Assembly: GCF_026239655.1 (NCBI RefSeq)
Contig: NZ_JAPIVO010000007.1
Span: 186,001-250,000 of the forward strand
Source: Pedobacter sp. MR2016-24
GTDB lineage: Bacteria; Bacteroidota; Bacteroidia; Sphingobacteriales; Sphingobacteriaceae
DNA: 64,000 nucleotides
Reading direction: 5' to 3'
Under the pieces are notes generated by a model. That model was not told the origin of the DNA, ran no database searches, and was given only the letters and a program-made list of their open reading frames with translations. Positions 1 through 7,216 of this stretch are shown piece by piece (the first letter of the stretch is position 1; every line of letters begins with the position of its first letter). A program made the position numbers and the translations under genes.

Positions 1-293
1 CGGGCCTGCCCTCCCATCCGCAGTACGAAATTGCCAAAAAGCAGATGACCGGTTTCAGCGGAATGTTATCTGTTCTGGTAAAGGGTGATGGAGCACGTGC
101 AAAAAAGGTGGTGAATACGGTGAAATTATTCGCTCAGGCCACCAGTCTGGGCGCTGTGGAAAGTTTAATAGAACACAGGGCATCTGTAGAAGGACCAGAC
201 ACCAAAACCCCGCAGAATTTAATTCGGATATCTGTGGGACTGGAACATATAGACGACCTTATTCAGGATTTTGAGCAGGCGCTGCGTGTATAA
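1..293 (+). CDS. PLP-dependent trans-sulfuration enzyme, C-terminal part (cystathionine gamma-synthase-like)
   Basis: Only the last ~96 codons lie in the window; the frame is open from base 3 and ends at TAA 291-293. The segment resembles the C-terminal domain of the Cys/Met metabolism PLP enzyme family, including LFAQATSLGAVESLIEHR and the terminal RISVGLEHIDDL, which also recurs almost unchanged at the end of the metY product downstream. The PLP lysine lies upstream of the window. It is probably cystathionine gamma-synthase, cystathionine lyase or O-succinylhomoserine sulfhydrylase; the subfamily cannot be decided from this piece. It sits just ahead of the riboswitch-controlled methionine operon on the same strand, but a hairpin and a separate promoter lie between them. 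Confidence 0.85.
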   Translation, partial: GLPSHPQYEIAKKQMTGFSGMLSVLVKGDGARAKKVVNTVKLFAQATSLGAVESLIEHRASVEGPDTKTPQNLIRISVGLEHIDDLIQDFEQALRV

Positions 294-313
294 TCTTTAA
301 CAGCACAGTAAAT

Positions 314-345
314 TGAATGGTATAAATTTGATTTTATACCATTCA
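314..345 (+). terminator. hairpin after the trans-sulfuration gene
   Basis: A perfect 13-bp inverted repeat (314-326 with 333-345, 6-nt loop) starts 20 nt after the stop codon. It is AT-rich and has no long T-run, so it is a plausible but not strong terminator that separates this gene from the riboswitch operon. Confidence 0.5.
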
Positions 346-379
346 TCTACAGACATTTGACTAATTTTCAGAATATTAT

Positions 380-410
380 TTTGGAGATTCACAGAATAAA
401 TCTACATTTG
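380..410 (+). promoter_or_regulatory. Bacteroidota -33/-7 promoter of the methionine operon
   Basis: TTTG at 380-383, then exactly 19 nt, then TACATTTG at 403-410. This matches the Bacteroidota primary-sigma consensus TTTG-N19/20-TAnnTTTG. Transcription should start near 415, about 55 nt ahead of the riboswitch. A small hairpin CCTCT/AGAGG (443-456) lies in the leader. Confidence 0.8.
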
Positions 411-467
411 TAACATAATAGCGAAAGCTGTTAAAGTCAACACCTCTCTTTAGAGGCTTTGATTTAT

Positions 468-562
468 AAAGAAGTGGCGAGAGACAGGCTCTAAGACCCA
501 CTGGCAACCCTCCCGAAAGGAGAAGGTGCCAATTCCTGACCAGTTAGCCTATTGCTTCCTGG
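468..562 (+). promoter_or_regulatory. SAM-I (S-box) riboswitch
   Basis: The segment carries the S-box hallmarks in order: GAGAGACAGGCTC near 479, CTGGCAACC near 501, and the conserved GGTGCCAATTCCTG near 525-538. P1 can close as GAAG 471-474 with CTTC 555-558. It lies in the leader of metY-metX-hom, where SAM repression is expected. The expression platform is unusual: no classical terminator follows directly. Instead a short Cys-rich reading frame begins 20 nt later. Confidence 0.88.
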
Positions 563-581
563 AAAGATAAATTAAAACAAA

Positions 582-683
582 ATGAAAACAATCAACCAAT
601 CGCTATCTGGCGAAATCATTTCGGCTAACACTTTTAATCCTCAGCAGGCTGCATGCGTTTGTATGTGTTGTTGTATAGGCTAG
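582..683 (+). CDS. 33-aa Cys-rich leader peptide between SAM riboswitch and metY
   Basis: The frame starts ATG 582 and stops TAG 681-683. It encodes 33 residues beginning MKTINQSLSGEI and ending ACVCMCCCIG: five cysteines within seven residues, immediately before the stop. The frame starts just after the riboswitch and ends 99 nt before the metY start. A run of Cys codons in the leader of a sulfur-assimilation operon is what a cysteine-responsive translational attenuator would look like, since ribosomes would slow there when Cys-tRNA is scarce. That role is inferred; a metal-binding peptide is an alternative. I do not recognise a named family. Confidence 0.6.
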   Translation: MKTINQSLSGEIISANTFNPQQAACVCMCCCIG

Positions 684-689
684 TTTAAA

Positions 690-740
690 AATCTTCCCTC
701 CTCATTTTCTAATCAGACGGAAGGCCTCTTTTAAGAGGTA
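690..740 (+). promoter_or_regulatory. possible attenuator hairpins downstream of the Cys-rich leader peptide
   Basis: CTTCC (693-697) can pair with GGAAG (719-723), and CCTCTT (725-730) with AAGAGG (733-738). Both lie between the leader-peptide stop and the metY start at 783. Neither is followed by a T-run, so any effect would be on translation or alternative folding rather than as a simple terminator. Weak evidence on its own. Confidence 0.35.
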
Positions 741-782
741 CGTAAATACTTATGCATCATTCTCACAACAAACACAAATATT

Positions 783-2096
783 ATGTCAGCCAACTATAAA
801 TTCGAAACATTACAATTGCATGCAGGTCAGGAAATTGATCCCACAACAGGATCCAGAGCTGTACCTATTTACCAGACTACTTCCTACGGGTTCAAAAGCT
901 CAGAACATGGTGCGAACCTGTTTGCGTTAAAGGAGTTCGGTAATATCTATACCAGGATCATGAATCCTACTACAGACGTTTTCGAAAAACGTGTAGCCGC
1001 TTTGGAAGGTGGAGTCGCCGGACTTGCTGTAGCATCCGGACAAGCCGCACAGTTTATTGCATTGAATAATATCCTCGAAGCGGGTGATAACTTTATCTCC
1101 TCTTCTCACCTGTATGGTGGGAGTTACAACCAGTTTAAAGTTGCATTTAAACGTCTGGGAATCGAAGTCAGATTCGCAGATCCTGATGATTTGGCGGCTT
1201 TAGAGTCGCTGATCGACGCAAATACAAAAGCACTCTACCTGGAAACGATTGGTAATCCTTCTTTCAGCATCCCTGACTTTGAAAATATCGCATTGATTGC
1301 CCAGAAACATGACCTGCCATTAATTGTAGACAATACTTTTGGTGCAGCAGGATATTTATTCAAACCACTGGAGCATGGTGCCCATATCGTAGTACAGTCG
1401 GCCACCAAATGGATCGGCGGTCATGGTACAAGTATTGGCGGGATCATCGTAGACGGCGGAAATTACAACTGGGGAAACGGCAAGTTTAAACAATTCACTG
1501 AGCCTTCGGAAGGTTACCATGGATTGGTCTTCAGTGATGTCTTTGGTATTAACAGCGACTTTGGCAATATCCAGTTCATCATCCGAGCACGTGTAGAGGG
1601 CTTGCGCGACTTCGGTCCCTCCCTTGCCCCTTTCAATTCGTTTCTCCTGATACAGGGTCTCGAAACGCTATCGCTACGGGTACAGCGTCATGTGGACAAC
1701 GCACTGGCACTGGCCACCTGGCTGCAAAACCATGAAGCCGTAAAAACTGTACTTTATCCGGGTCTGGAAAGCAGCCCTTATCATCAGAATGCAAAAAAAT
1801 ACCTGAAGAACGGCTTCGGTGCTGTCTTATCCTTTGAATTGCATGGTGGCAAAGAAAACGCAACACAGCTGGTCAATGAGCTGCAGCTCATCAGTCACCT
1901 GGCCAATGTTGGCGATGCGAAAACGCTGATTATCCAGCCTGCAGCTACCACACATCAGCAGTTGAGCGAAACAGAACAATTAGCGGCCGGGGTAACACCG
2001 CAACTGCTGCGCATATCTGTAGGAATAGAGCATATTGATGATATCAAGGCAGACCTGGAGCAGGCATTTGCAAAAATTCAGTCAGCAGGAAATTAA
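783..2096 (+). CDS. metY: O-acetylhomoserine sulfhydrylase (O-acetylhomoserine aminocarboxypropyltransferase)
   Basis: 437 aa, the usual length of MetY. It makes homocysteine (or methionine, with methanethiol) from O-acetylhomoserine and sulfide in the cytoplasm, using PLP. Visible marks are the N-terminal FETLQLHAGQ start typical of MetY, and the PLP-lysine motif SATKWIGGHG with Lys209. The C-terminal helix is similar to the partial enzyme at the window start. It is the first large gene of a three-gene operon with metX (26 nt downstream) and hom, so the whole O-acetylhomoserine route is under one SAM riboswitch and the Cys-rich leader. Confidence 0.95.
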   Translation: MSANYKFETLQLHAGQEIDPTTGSRAVPIYQTTSYGFKSSEHGANLFALKEFGNIYTRIMNPTTDVFEKRVAALEGGVAGLAVASGQAAQFIALNNILEAGDNFISSSHLYGGSYNQFKVAFKRLGIEVRFADPDDLAALESLIDANTKALYLETIGNPSFSIPDFENIALIAQKHDLPLIVDNTFGAAGYLFKPLEHGAHIVVQSATKWIGGHGTSIGGIIVDGGNYNWGNGKFKQFTEPSEGYHGLVFSDVFGINSDFGNIQFIIRARVEGLRDFGPSLAPFNSFLLIQGLETLSLRVQRHVDNALALATWLQNHEAVKTVLYPGLESSPYHQNAKKYLKNGFGAVLSFELHGGKENATQLVNELQLISHLANVGDAKTLIIQPAATTHQQLSETEQLAAGVTPQLLRISVGIEHIDDIKADLEQAFAKIQSAGN

Positions 2097-2122
2097 GACA
2101 ACGCTATTTTAAGATTACAACA

Positions 2123-3181
2123 ATGCCATCAACGAATATATATCAATATCCTAAAGTATTTAAATTAGAAAACGGAAAGAAACTGCGCGGGTTACAAATT
2201 GCCTACCATACTTACGGGAAGCTCAATGCCAAAAAAGACAATGTAATCTGGGCTTGTCACGCACTGACGGCAAATGCTGATGTGCTGGACTGGTGGAGCG
2301 GCCTTTTCGGACAGAATGCTTTATTTAATCCTGAAGATCACTATATCATCTGTGCCAATGTACTGGGTTCCAATTATGGAACGACCAATCCGCTCAGCAT
2401 TAATCCTGTCACAGGACAGCCTTATTACCTGGCTTTTCCTGAGTTTACCATCAGGGATTTCGTGAGCGCACACCAGTTACTGGCGGCACATCTGGGTGTA
2501 GAAGAGATCAGGGTATTGATTGGTGGTTCTTTAGGCGGACAGCAAGCATCAGAATGGGCCATTGCAGAAAGCAATAAAATACAAAACCTGATCCTCGTAG
2601 CTACCAATGCCTTTCATTCGCCATGGGGAATTGCATTTAATGAGAGTCAGCGTTTAGCCATTACGGCCGACCGTACCTTTTACGCTCAGCAGCCAGATGG
2701 CGGCATCAAGGGTTTAAAAGTAGCAAGAAGCATAGCCCTGCTTTCTTACCGTACCTATGAAGCGTATGGAGCAACGCAGGTAGAAAGCGTAAATGACAAA
2801 ACAGGTGGTTTCAGAGCTTCCTCCTACCAGAATTACCAGGGGGAAAAATTATGTAAGCGTTTCAATGCCTACAGCTACTGGTACCTCAGCAAAGCGATGG
2901 ACAGCCATAATGTTGGCCGCGGAAGGAAAAGTGTCATTGATGCACTGGCTGCGATTAAATCCAACACACTGGTGATAGGAATTGAGAACGACTTCCTCTT
3001 CCCTATTGCTGAGCAGAAATACCTGGGCGATCACATTCCGGGTGCAGCGTTCCATAGTATCAAATCTGCCTACGGACATGATGGTTTCCTGATTGAGACG
3101 GACATCCTTACCAATATCATTGGTAATTTTTTAAAAGAAAGCGTAAATAAAAAGATTATAAAACTGCATAAAACAGCATAA
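2123..3181 (+). CDS. metX: homoserine O-acetyltransferase
   Basis: 352 aa alpha/beta-hydrolase-fold acyltransferase that activates homoserine with acetyl-CoA. The nucleophile elbow GGSLGG (Ser136) sits in IGGSLGGQQASEWA. The acid and base of the triad are visible near the C-terminus as IENDFLFP and YGHDGF. The preceding metY uses O-acetylhomoserine, which supports acetyl rather than succinyl transfer. The stop codon shares a base with the start of hom (TAATG at 3179-3183), indicating translational coupling. Confidence 0.94.
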   Translation: MPSTNIYQYPKVFKLENGKKLRGLQIAYHTYGKLNAKKDNVIWACHALTANADVLDWWSGLFGQNALFNPEDHYIICANVLGSNYGTTNPLSINPVTGQPYYLAFPEFTIRDFVSAHQLLAAHLGVEEIRVLIGGSLGGQQASEWAIAESNKIQNLILVATNAFHSPWGIAFNESQRLAITADRTFYAQQPDGGIKGLKVARSIALLSYRTYEAYGATQVESVNDKTGGFRASSYQNYQGEKLCKRFNAYSYWYLSKAMDSHNVGRGRKSVIDALAAIKSNTLVIGIENDFLFPIAEQKYLGDHIPGAAFHSIKSAYGHDGFLIETDILTNIIGNFLKESVNKKIIKLHKTA

Positions 3182-4422
3182 TGAGTAAGCGACTAAAAAT
3201 TGGAATATTTGGTTTTGGAGTAGTAGGTCAGGGATTACATGACATCATTCAGGGACAGGACCTTAATCTGGAGATCATTAAAATAGCGATTAAAAACCCT
3301 GATAAAAAAAGGAGCCTGGATGCCAAACTGTTTACGACCGATCATAATGAGATCCTGAATAATCCGGAGATCAATACGATTGTAGAATTAATTGATGATG
3401 CAGATGCAGCTTTCGACATTGCTAAAAGAGCTTTAACCAGTGGCAAACATGTCGTTTCTGCCAATAAAAAAATGATTGCCAATCACCTGGCAGAACTGGT
3501 GGAATTACAGGCAGCACACGGCACTTCTCTCCTTTATGAAGGTGCGGTATGCGGAAGTATTCCCATCATCAGAAACCTGGAAGAGTACTATGACAATGAG
3601 TTGCTGCACGGAATCAGCGGTATCTTCAATGGTTCATCCAACTACATTCTTTCCAAGATCTTCAACGAAGACCTTCCTTATGCAGTAGCCCTTAAACAAG
3701 CGCAAGACCTTGGTTTTGCGGAGACTGACCCGATCATGGACGTAGGCGGCTACGATCCGAAGTTCAAGCTTGCTATCGCAACGGCACATGCTTATGGTTT
3801 GTTTATCAATCCGGACAAGATCCTGAACGTGGGTATCCAGAACCTCTCAGAGCATGATATCAGATATGCCAGGGAGAAGAATTTCAAGATTAAACTGGTA
3901 CCTACAGCGCGTAAGATCAGCACCAAACAGGTAGTGACCTATGTGCTCCCTAAGTTTGTAAAATCAGACGATTTTCTGTTTAACGTAGAGAATGAGTACA
4001 ATGGCGTAACCGTGCAGGCAGCCTTTGCAGACAAACAGTTTTTCTTTGGAAAAGGTGCTGGCGGTCACCCTACCGGTGCAGCTGTATTATCAGACATTGC
4101 GGCTTTACGTTATGGCTACAGATATGAATATAAAAAGTACCATCAGCAAAACGGCTTAATCCATACAGACAATGTAAACATTGAAGTTTACCTGAGATAT
4201 GTACACGAGTATACTGTTGAAAAGCTGAAAATAGAAAATATAGTAGAACGTTTTTCGCGCGACGACTACAAATACGTGATCGGTAGTGTCAGCCTGAAAT
4301 CGCTGATTGCAAATAAAGACTTGCTCGTACAAAAAGATGTTTTCATTGCCCATACCGGCAGATTTACCTATACAGATCAGCAGATCCAGGTGATTGCAGG
4401 CGAGGAAGTTTTATTTAACTAA
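3181..4422 (+). CDS. hom: homoserine dehydrogenase
   Basis: 413 aa NAD(P)-dependent enzyme that reduces aspartate semialdehyde to homoserine, the substrate of MetX. The Rossmann motif GFGVVGQG is at residues 11-18. The catalytic-domain stretch with EGAVCGSIPIIRNL and GGYDPKFKLAIA is typical of homoserine dehydrogenases. No aspartokinase domain is fused; about 80 C-terminal residues follow the catalytic domain and may be a regulatory extension. It overlaps metX by one base and is the last gene of the operon, which ends at the strong hairpin at 4444-4483. Confidence 0.92.
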   Translation: MSKRLKIGIFGFGVVGQGLHDIIQGQDLNLEIIKIAIKNPDKKRSLDAKLFTTDHNEILNNPEINTIVELIDDADAAFDIAKRALTSGKHVVSANKKMIANHLAELVELQAAHGTSLLYEGAVCGSIPIIRNLEEYYDNELLHGISGIFNGSSNYILSKIFNEDLPYAVALKQAQDLGFAETDPIMDVGGYDPKFKLAIATAHAYGLFINPDKILNVGIQNLSEHDIRYAREKNFKIKLVPTARKISTKQVVTYVLPKFVKSDDFLFNVENEYNGVTVQAAFADKQFFFGKGAGGHPTGAAVLSDIAALRYGYRYEYKKYHQQNGLIHTDNVNIEVYLRYVHEYTVEKLKIENIVERFSRDDYKYVIGSVSLKSLIANKDLLVQKDVFIAHTGRFTYTDQQIQVIAGEEVLFN

Positions 4423-4443
4423 TCCCTTTTAATTTTTGTTTTG

Positions 4444-4483
4444 ATATGCAAAAGGCCGGATAATTATCCGGCCTTTTGCATAT
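4444..4483. terminator. bidirectional terminator, perfect 40-bp palindrome
   Basis: Bases 4444-4463 and 4464-4483 are exact reverse complements, with core AAAAGGCCGGATAA. It lies between the convergent hom and E2 genes. A-rich and T-rich arm ends allow termination in both directions. Confidence 0.85.
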
Positions 4484-4549
4484 AGTATATTTTGATATTA
4501 TCAAGCTGTCTCTGCTTTGGATGCTATCCTTAGCTGATGATTCTTTTTC

Positions 4550-5908
4550 TTAAATCTCGCGGTTCACATCCCAGTTCTCCAGGTAATCCGCTACGCGACG
4601 TACAAACATGCCACCCAGCGCGCCATTCACTACCCTATGGTCATAAGAAAGCGACAGGAACATCATATGACGGATCGCAATCACATCACCGTATTCTGTC
4701 TCCAATACTGCAGGTTTCTTTTTAATTGCCCCTACTGCGAGTATAGCGACCTGTGGCTGATTGATAATTGGTGTACCCATTACATTACCAAAAGAACCCA
4801 CATTAGTTAAGGTGAAGGTTCCGCTCTGCGTTTCATCCGGTTTAAGCTTCGAAGCTCTTGCCCTGTTGGCCAGATCATTCACTGCTTTGGTCAGGCCCAC
4901 AAGGTTAAGCTGATCAGCCCTTTTAATTACAGGAACAATCAGGTTACCACTTGGCAGGGCAGCAGCCATACCGATATTGATATCTTTCCTTTTGATGATC
5001 TGCGTTCCGTTTACCGAAACATTGATCAGCGGGTAATCCTTGATTGCTTTCGTGACCGCCTCTATAAAGATGGGTGTAAAAGTGATCTTTTCATTTTCCC
5101 TTTTCTCAAAGTTCTTTTTTACTTTTTCGCGCCAAAGTACCATATTCGTCACATCCGCTTCCACAAATGAAGTCACATGTGCAGAAGTATGTTTACTCAT
5201 CACCATATGGTCTGAAATGAGCTTGCCCATCCTGTCCATCTCCACGATTTCGTCGCCGCCACTCACACTAACCGCTGGTGCGCTGATCACCGGTGCAGCC
5301 GCAGCAATCGGTGCCGCAGCTTTACTCACTACAGGTGAGCCAGCGGTAGCCTCCTGAACAGGAGCGTTACCTTTTCTGTTGTTTTGTATATAATTTAAAA
5401 GATCATCCTTCGTCAGCCGCCCTTCAGCTCCGCTTCCACTGATGCCTTTCAGTTCATCCGTGCTGATTTTCTCCTGTGCAGCAATGCTTCTCACCAGTGG
5501 TGAATAAAAGCGGTCTGCATCTGTTAGCGTTTCCTTCTCAGACGTGGTAACTTTCTCATTTAATAAAGCTGTACCAGGAATATTTTCTTCCGGCACAGGT
5601 GCAGCTGCTGCTTCAACAACAGGCACAACCTGCTCTTCAGCAACTGCAACAGTATTACTTGCCGTTGCTTCTGTTTCGATCAGTGCAATGACAGCACCTA
5701 CCTGTACGACTTCATCCTCGCCAAATAATTGTTTAATCAATTTTCCGGCTACAGGAGAAGGTACTTCTGAATCTACCTTATCCGTTGCAATTTCCAGCAG
5801 TGTATCATCCAAACTGATCATATCACCTGGTTGTTTTAACCATTTGATCACAGTTGCTTCTGCAACACTTTCACCCATTTTAGGTAATAATAATTCGTAT
5901 TGAGCCAT
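4550..5908 (-). CDS. dihydrolipoamide acyltransferase, E2 of a 2-oxoacid dehydrogenase complex
   Basis: 452 aa. It has an N-terminal lipoyl domain with the ATDKVDSEV motif, an Ala/Pro/Val-rich linker, an E3-binding domain (about residues 140-180, SPLVRSIAAQEKIS then GSGAEGRLTKDDL), and a C-terminal acyltransferase domain. It transfers acyl groups from E1 to CoA, probably in a branched-chain 2-oxoacid or pyruvate complex; no E1 or E3 gene is next to it. The C-terminal catalytic motif reads DHRVVNGA: the HxxxDG aspartate position (residue 428) is Asn. His424 is kept. Confidence 0.9.
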   Translation of the reverse strand: MAQYELLLPKMGESVAEATVIKWLKQPGDMISLDDTLLEIATDKVDSEVPSPVAGKLIKQLFGEDEVVQVGAVIALIETEATASNTVAVAEEQVVPVVEAAAAPVPEENIPGTALLNEKVTTSEKETLTDADRFYSPLVRSIAAQEKISTDELKGISGSGAEGRLTKDDLLNYIQNNRKGNAPVQEATAGSPVVSKAAAPIAAAAPVISAPAVSVSGGDEIVEMDRMGKLISDHMVMSKHTSAHVTSFVEADVTNMVLWREKVKKNFEKRENEKITFTPIFIEAVTKAIKDYPLINVSVNGTQIIKRKDINIGMAAALPSGNLIVPVIKRADQLNLVGLTKAVNDLANRARASKLKPDETQSGTFTLTNVGSFGNVMGTPIINQPQVAILAVGAIKKKPAVLETEYGDVIAIRHMMFLSLSYDHRVVNGALGGMFVRRVADYLENWDVNREI

Positions 5909-5959
5909 TTAGTTTACAATAAATTTGGTGTCACGCACAAAAGTAAGGCTTTTTTATAG

Positions 5960-7207
5960 TTAATTGGCATCCAGATTCAACTGATTTAAAATCATGGTAA
6001 GGGCTGCTGTGGCAGATCGCTCTATATTCTGAATCCTTTTATTCCCGAAAGTATGGAGCTTCGCTACCACCCCATTTTTGGTTGCCACTGCTATCCAGAC
6101 AGTTCCGACAGGTTTGTCTTCCGTGCCACCATCAGGACCAGCAATTCCGCTTACCGCCACACTATAATCCGTTTTAAAATGAGCAATTGCACCAAGCGCC
6201 ATTTCCTTTACCGTTTGCTCGCTGACCGCACCAAATTGATTCAGCGTTTCCTCACTCACCCCTAAAACAGACTGTTTCAAATCGTAGGAATAAGTAACCG
6301 CTCCTCCATCATAAACTGCAGAGCAACCCGCATGCTGCGTAATCAGGTGCGCAATATATCCGCCCGTGCAGCTCTCCGCCGTTGATAAGGTCAGCTGACG
6401 TGCTTTCATGATATCCAGTACCGCTTTTTCCAGGGCGATATCATCCTCTGCCACTACAAATGGTTTAATCTGTGCTACAATCTGCTTAGACCAGTAATCC
6501 ACTTCCTGTTTCAATTGCTGCTCATCCGTGCCCGACGCGCTCAAACGCAGTCTTACCTGTCCCAGTTTAGGCAGATAAGCCAGTTTGATCCCCGCCGGCA
6601 GACTGTCTTCAATTCCAGCGATTTCCTGTGCCAGGAAAGACTCGCCAATATTGGCTGTTAATATGGTTTTATGGTAAATAAAAGGGAGGTCAAATGATTT
6701 TTTAAGCCGTGGAAGAATTTCTTCATCCATCAGGTACATCATTTCAAATGGCACACCGGGCATAGACACGATAATATGTTCGCCGCGGTCAAACCACATA
6801 CATGGTGCTGTCCCATTTTTGTTCTGGATCACCTCACAGCCATCCGGCACATCTGCCTGACGAATATTTACGTCTATCATCGGACGTTTATACTTTCTGA
6901 AAATCTCTGTGACATGATCCAGCGTGGCCTGATCACGACGCATCCCCATATTGAAATAACGCGCCAGTGTGAACTTGGTGATATCATCTTTGGTCGGCCC
7001 CAGTCCCCCGGTAATGAGGATAATCTTTGCCCGCTTTTCTGCCTGGGCGATGGCTTCCATAATATGATCTGCATCATCAGATACAGAAGTGATTTGTTTT
7101 ACTTGAATACCTATCGCATTCAGCGATTTTGCCATCCAGGCAGAATTGGTATCTACGATCTGGCCAATCAGGATTTCATCACCGATGGTTATGATTTCAG
7201 CTAACAT
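5960..7207 (-). CDS. cinA: CinA family protein (NMN deamidase / molybdopterin-binding domain)
   Basis: 415 aa with both standard parts. The N-terminal MoCF-like nucleotide-binding domain begins MLAEIITIGDEILIGQIVDTN and has TGGLGPTKDD. The C-terminal PncC-type amidase domain has STAESCTGGYIAHLIT and SGIAGPDGGT. The family hydrolyses nicotinamide mononucleotide and, in some members, ADP-ribose, as part of pyridine-nucleotide recycling. It lies 10 nt upstream of the lptD stop and on the same strand, so it may be co-transcribed from upstream. Confidence 0.92.
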   Translation of the reverse strand: MLAEIITIGDEILIGQIVDTNSAWMAKSLNAIGIQVKQITSVSDDADHIMEAIAQAEKRAKIILITGGLGPTKDDITKFTLARYFNMGMRRDQATLDHVTEIFRKYKRPMIDVNIRQADVPDGCEVIQNKNGTAPCMWFDRGEHIIVSMPGVPFEMMYLMDEEILPRLKKSFDLPFIYHKTILTANIGESFLAQEIAGIEDSLPAGIKLAYLPKLGQVRLRLSASGTDEQQLKQEVDYWSKQIVAQIKPFVVAEDDIALEKAVLDIMKARQLTLSTAESCTGGYIAHLITQHAGCSAVYDGGAVTYSYDLKQSVLGVSEETLNQFGAVSEQTVKEMALGAIAHFKTDYSVAVSGIAGPDGGTEDKPVGTVWIAVATKNGVVAKLHTFGNKRIQNIERSATAALTMILNQLNLDAN

Positions 7208-7216
7208 AAATTTCTA

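Noticed and set aside
5040..5903. Plus-strand frames opposite the E2 gene
   Set aside because: Ala/Ser/Thr-rich shadows of the Ala/Pro/Val linker codons of E2; no independent support.
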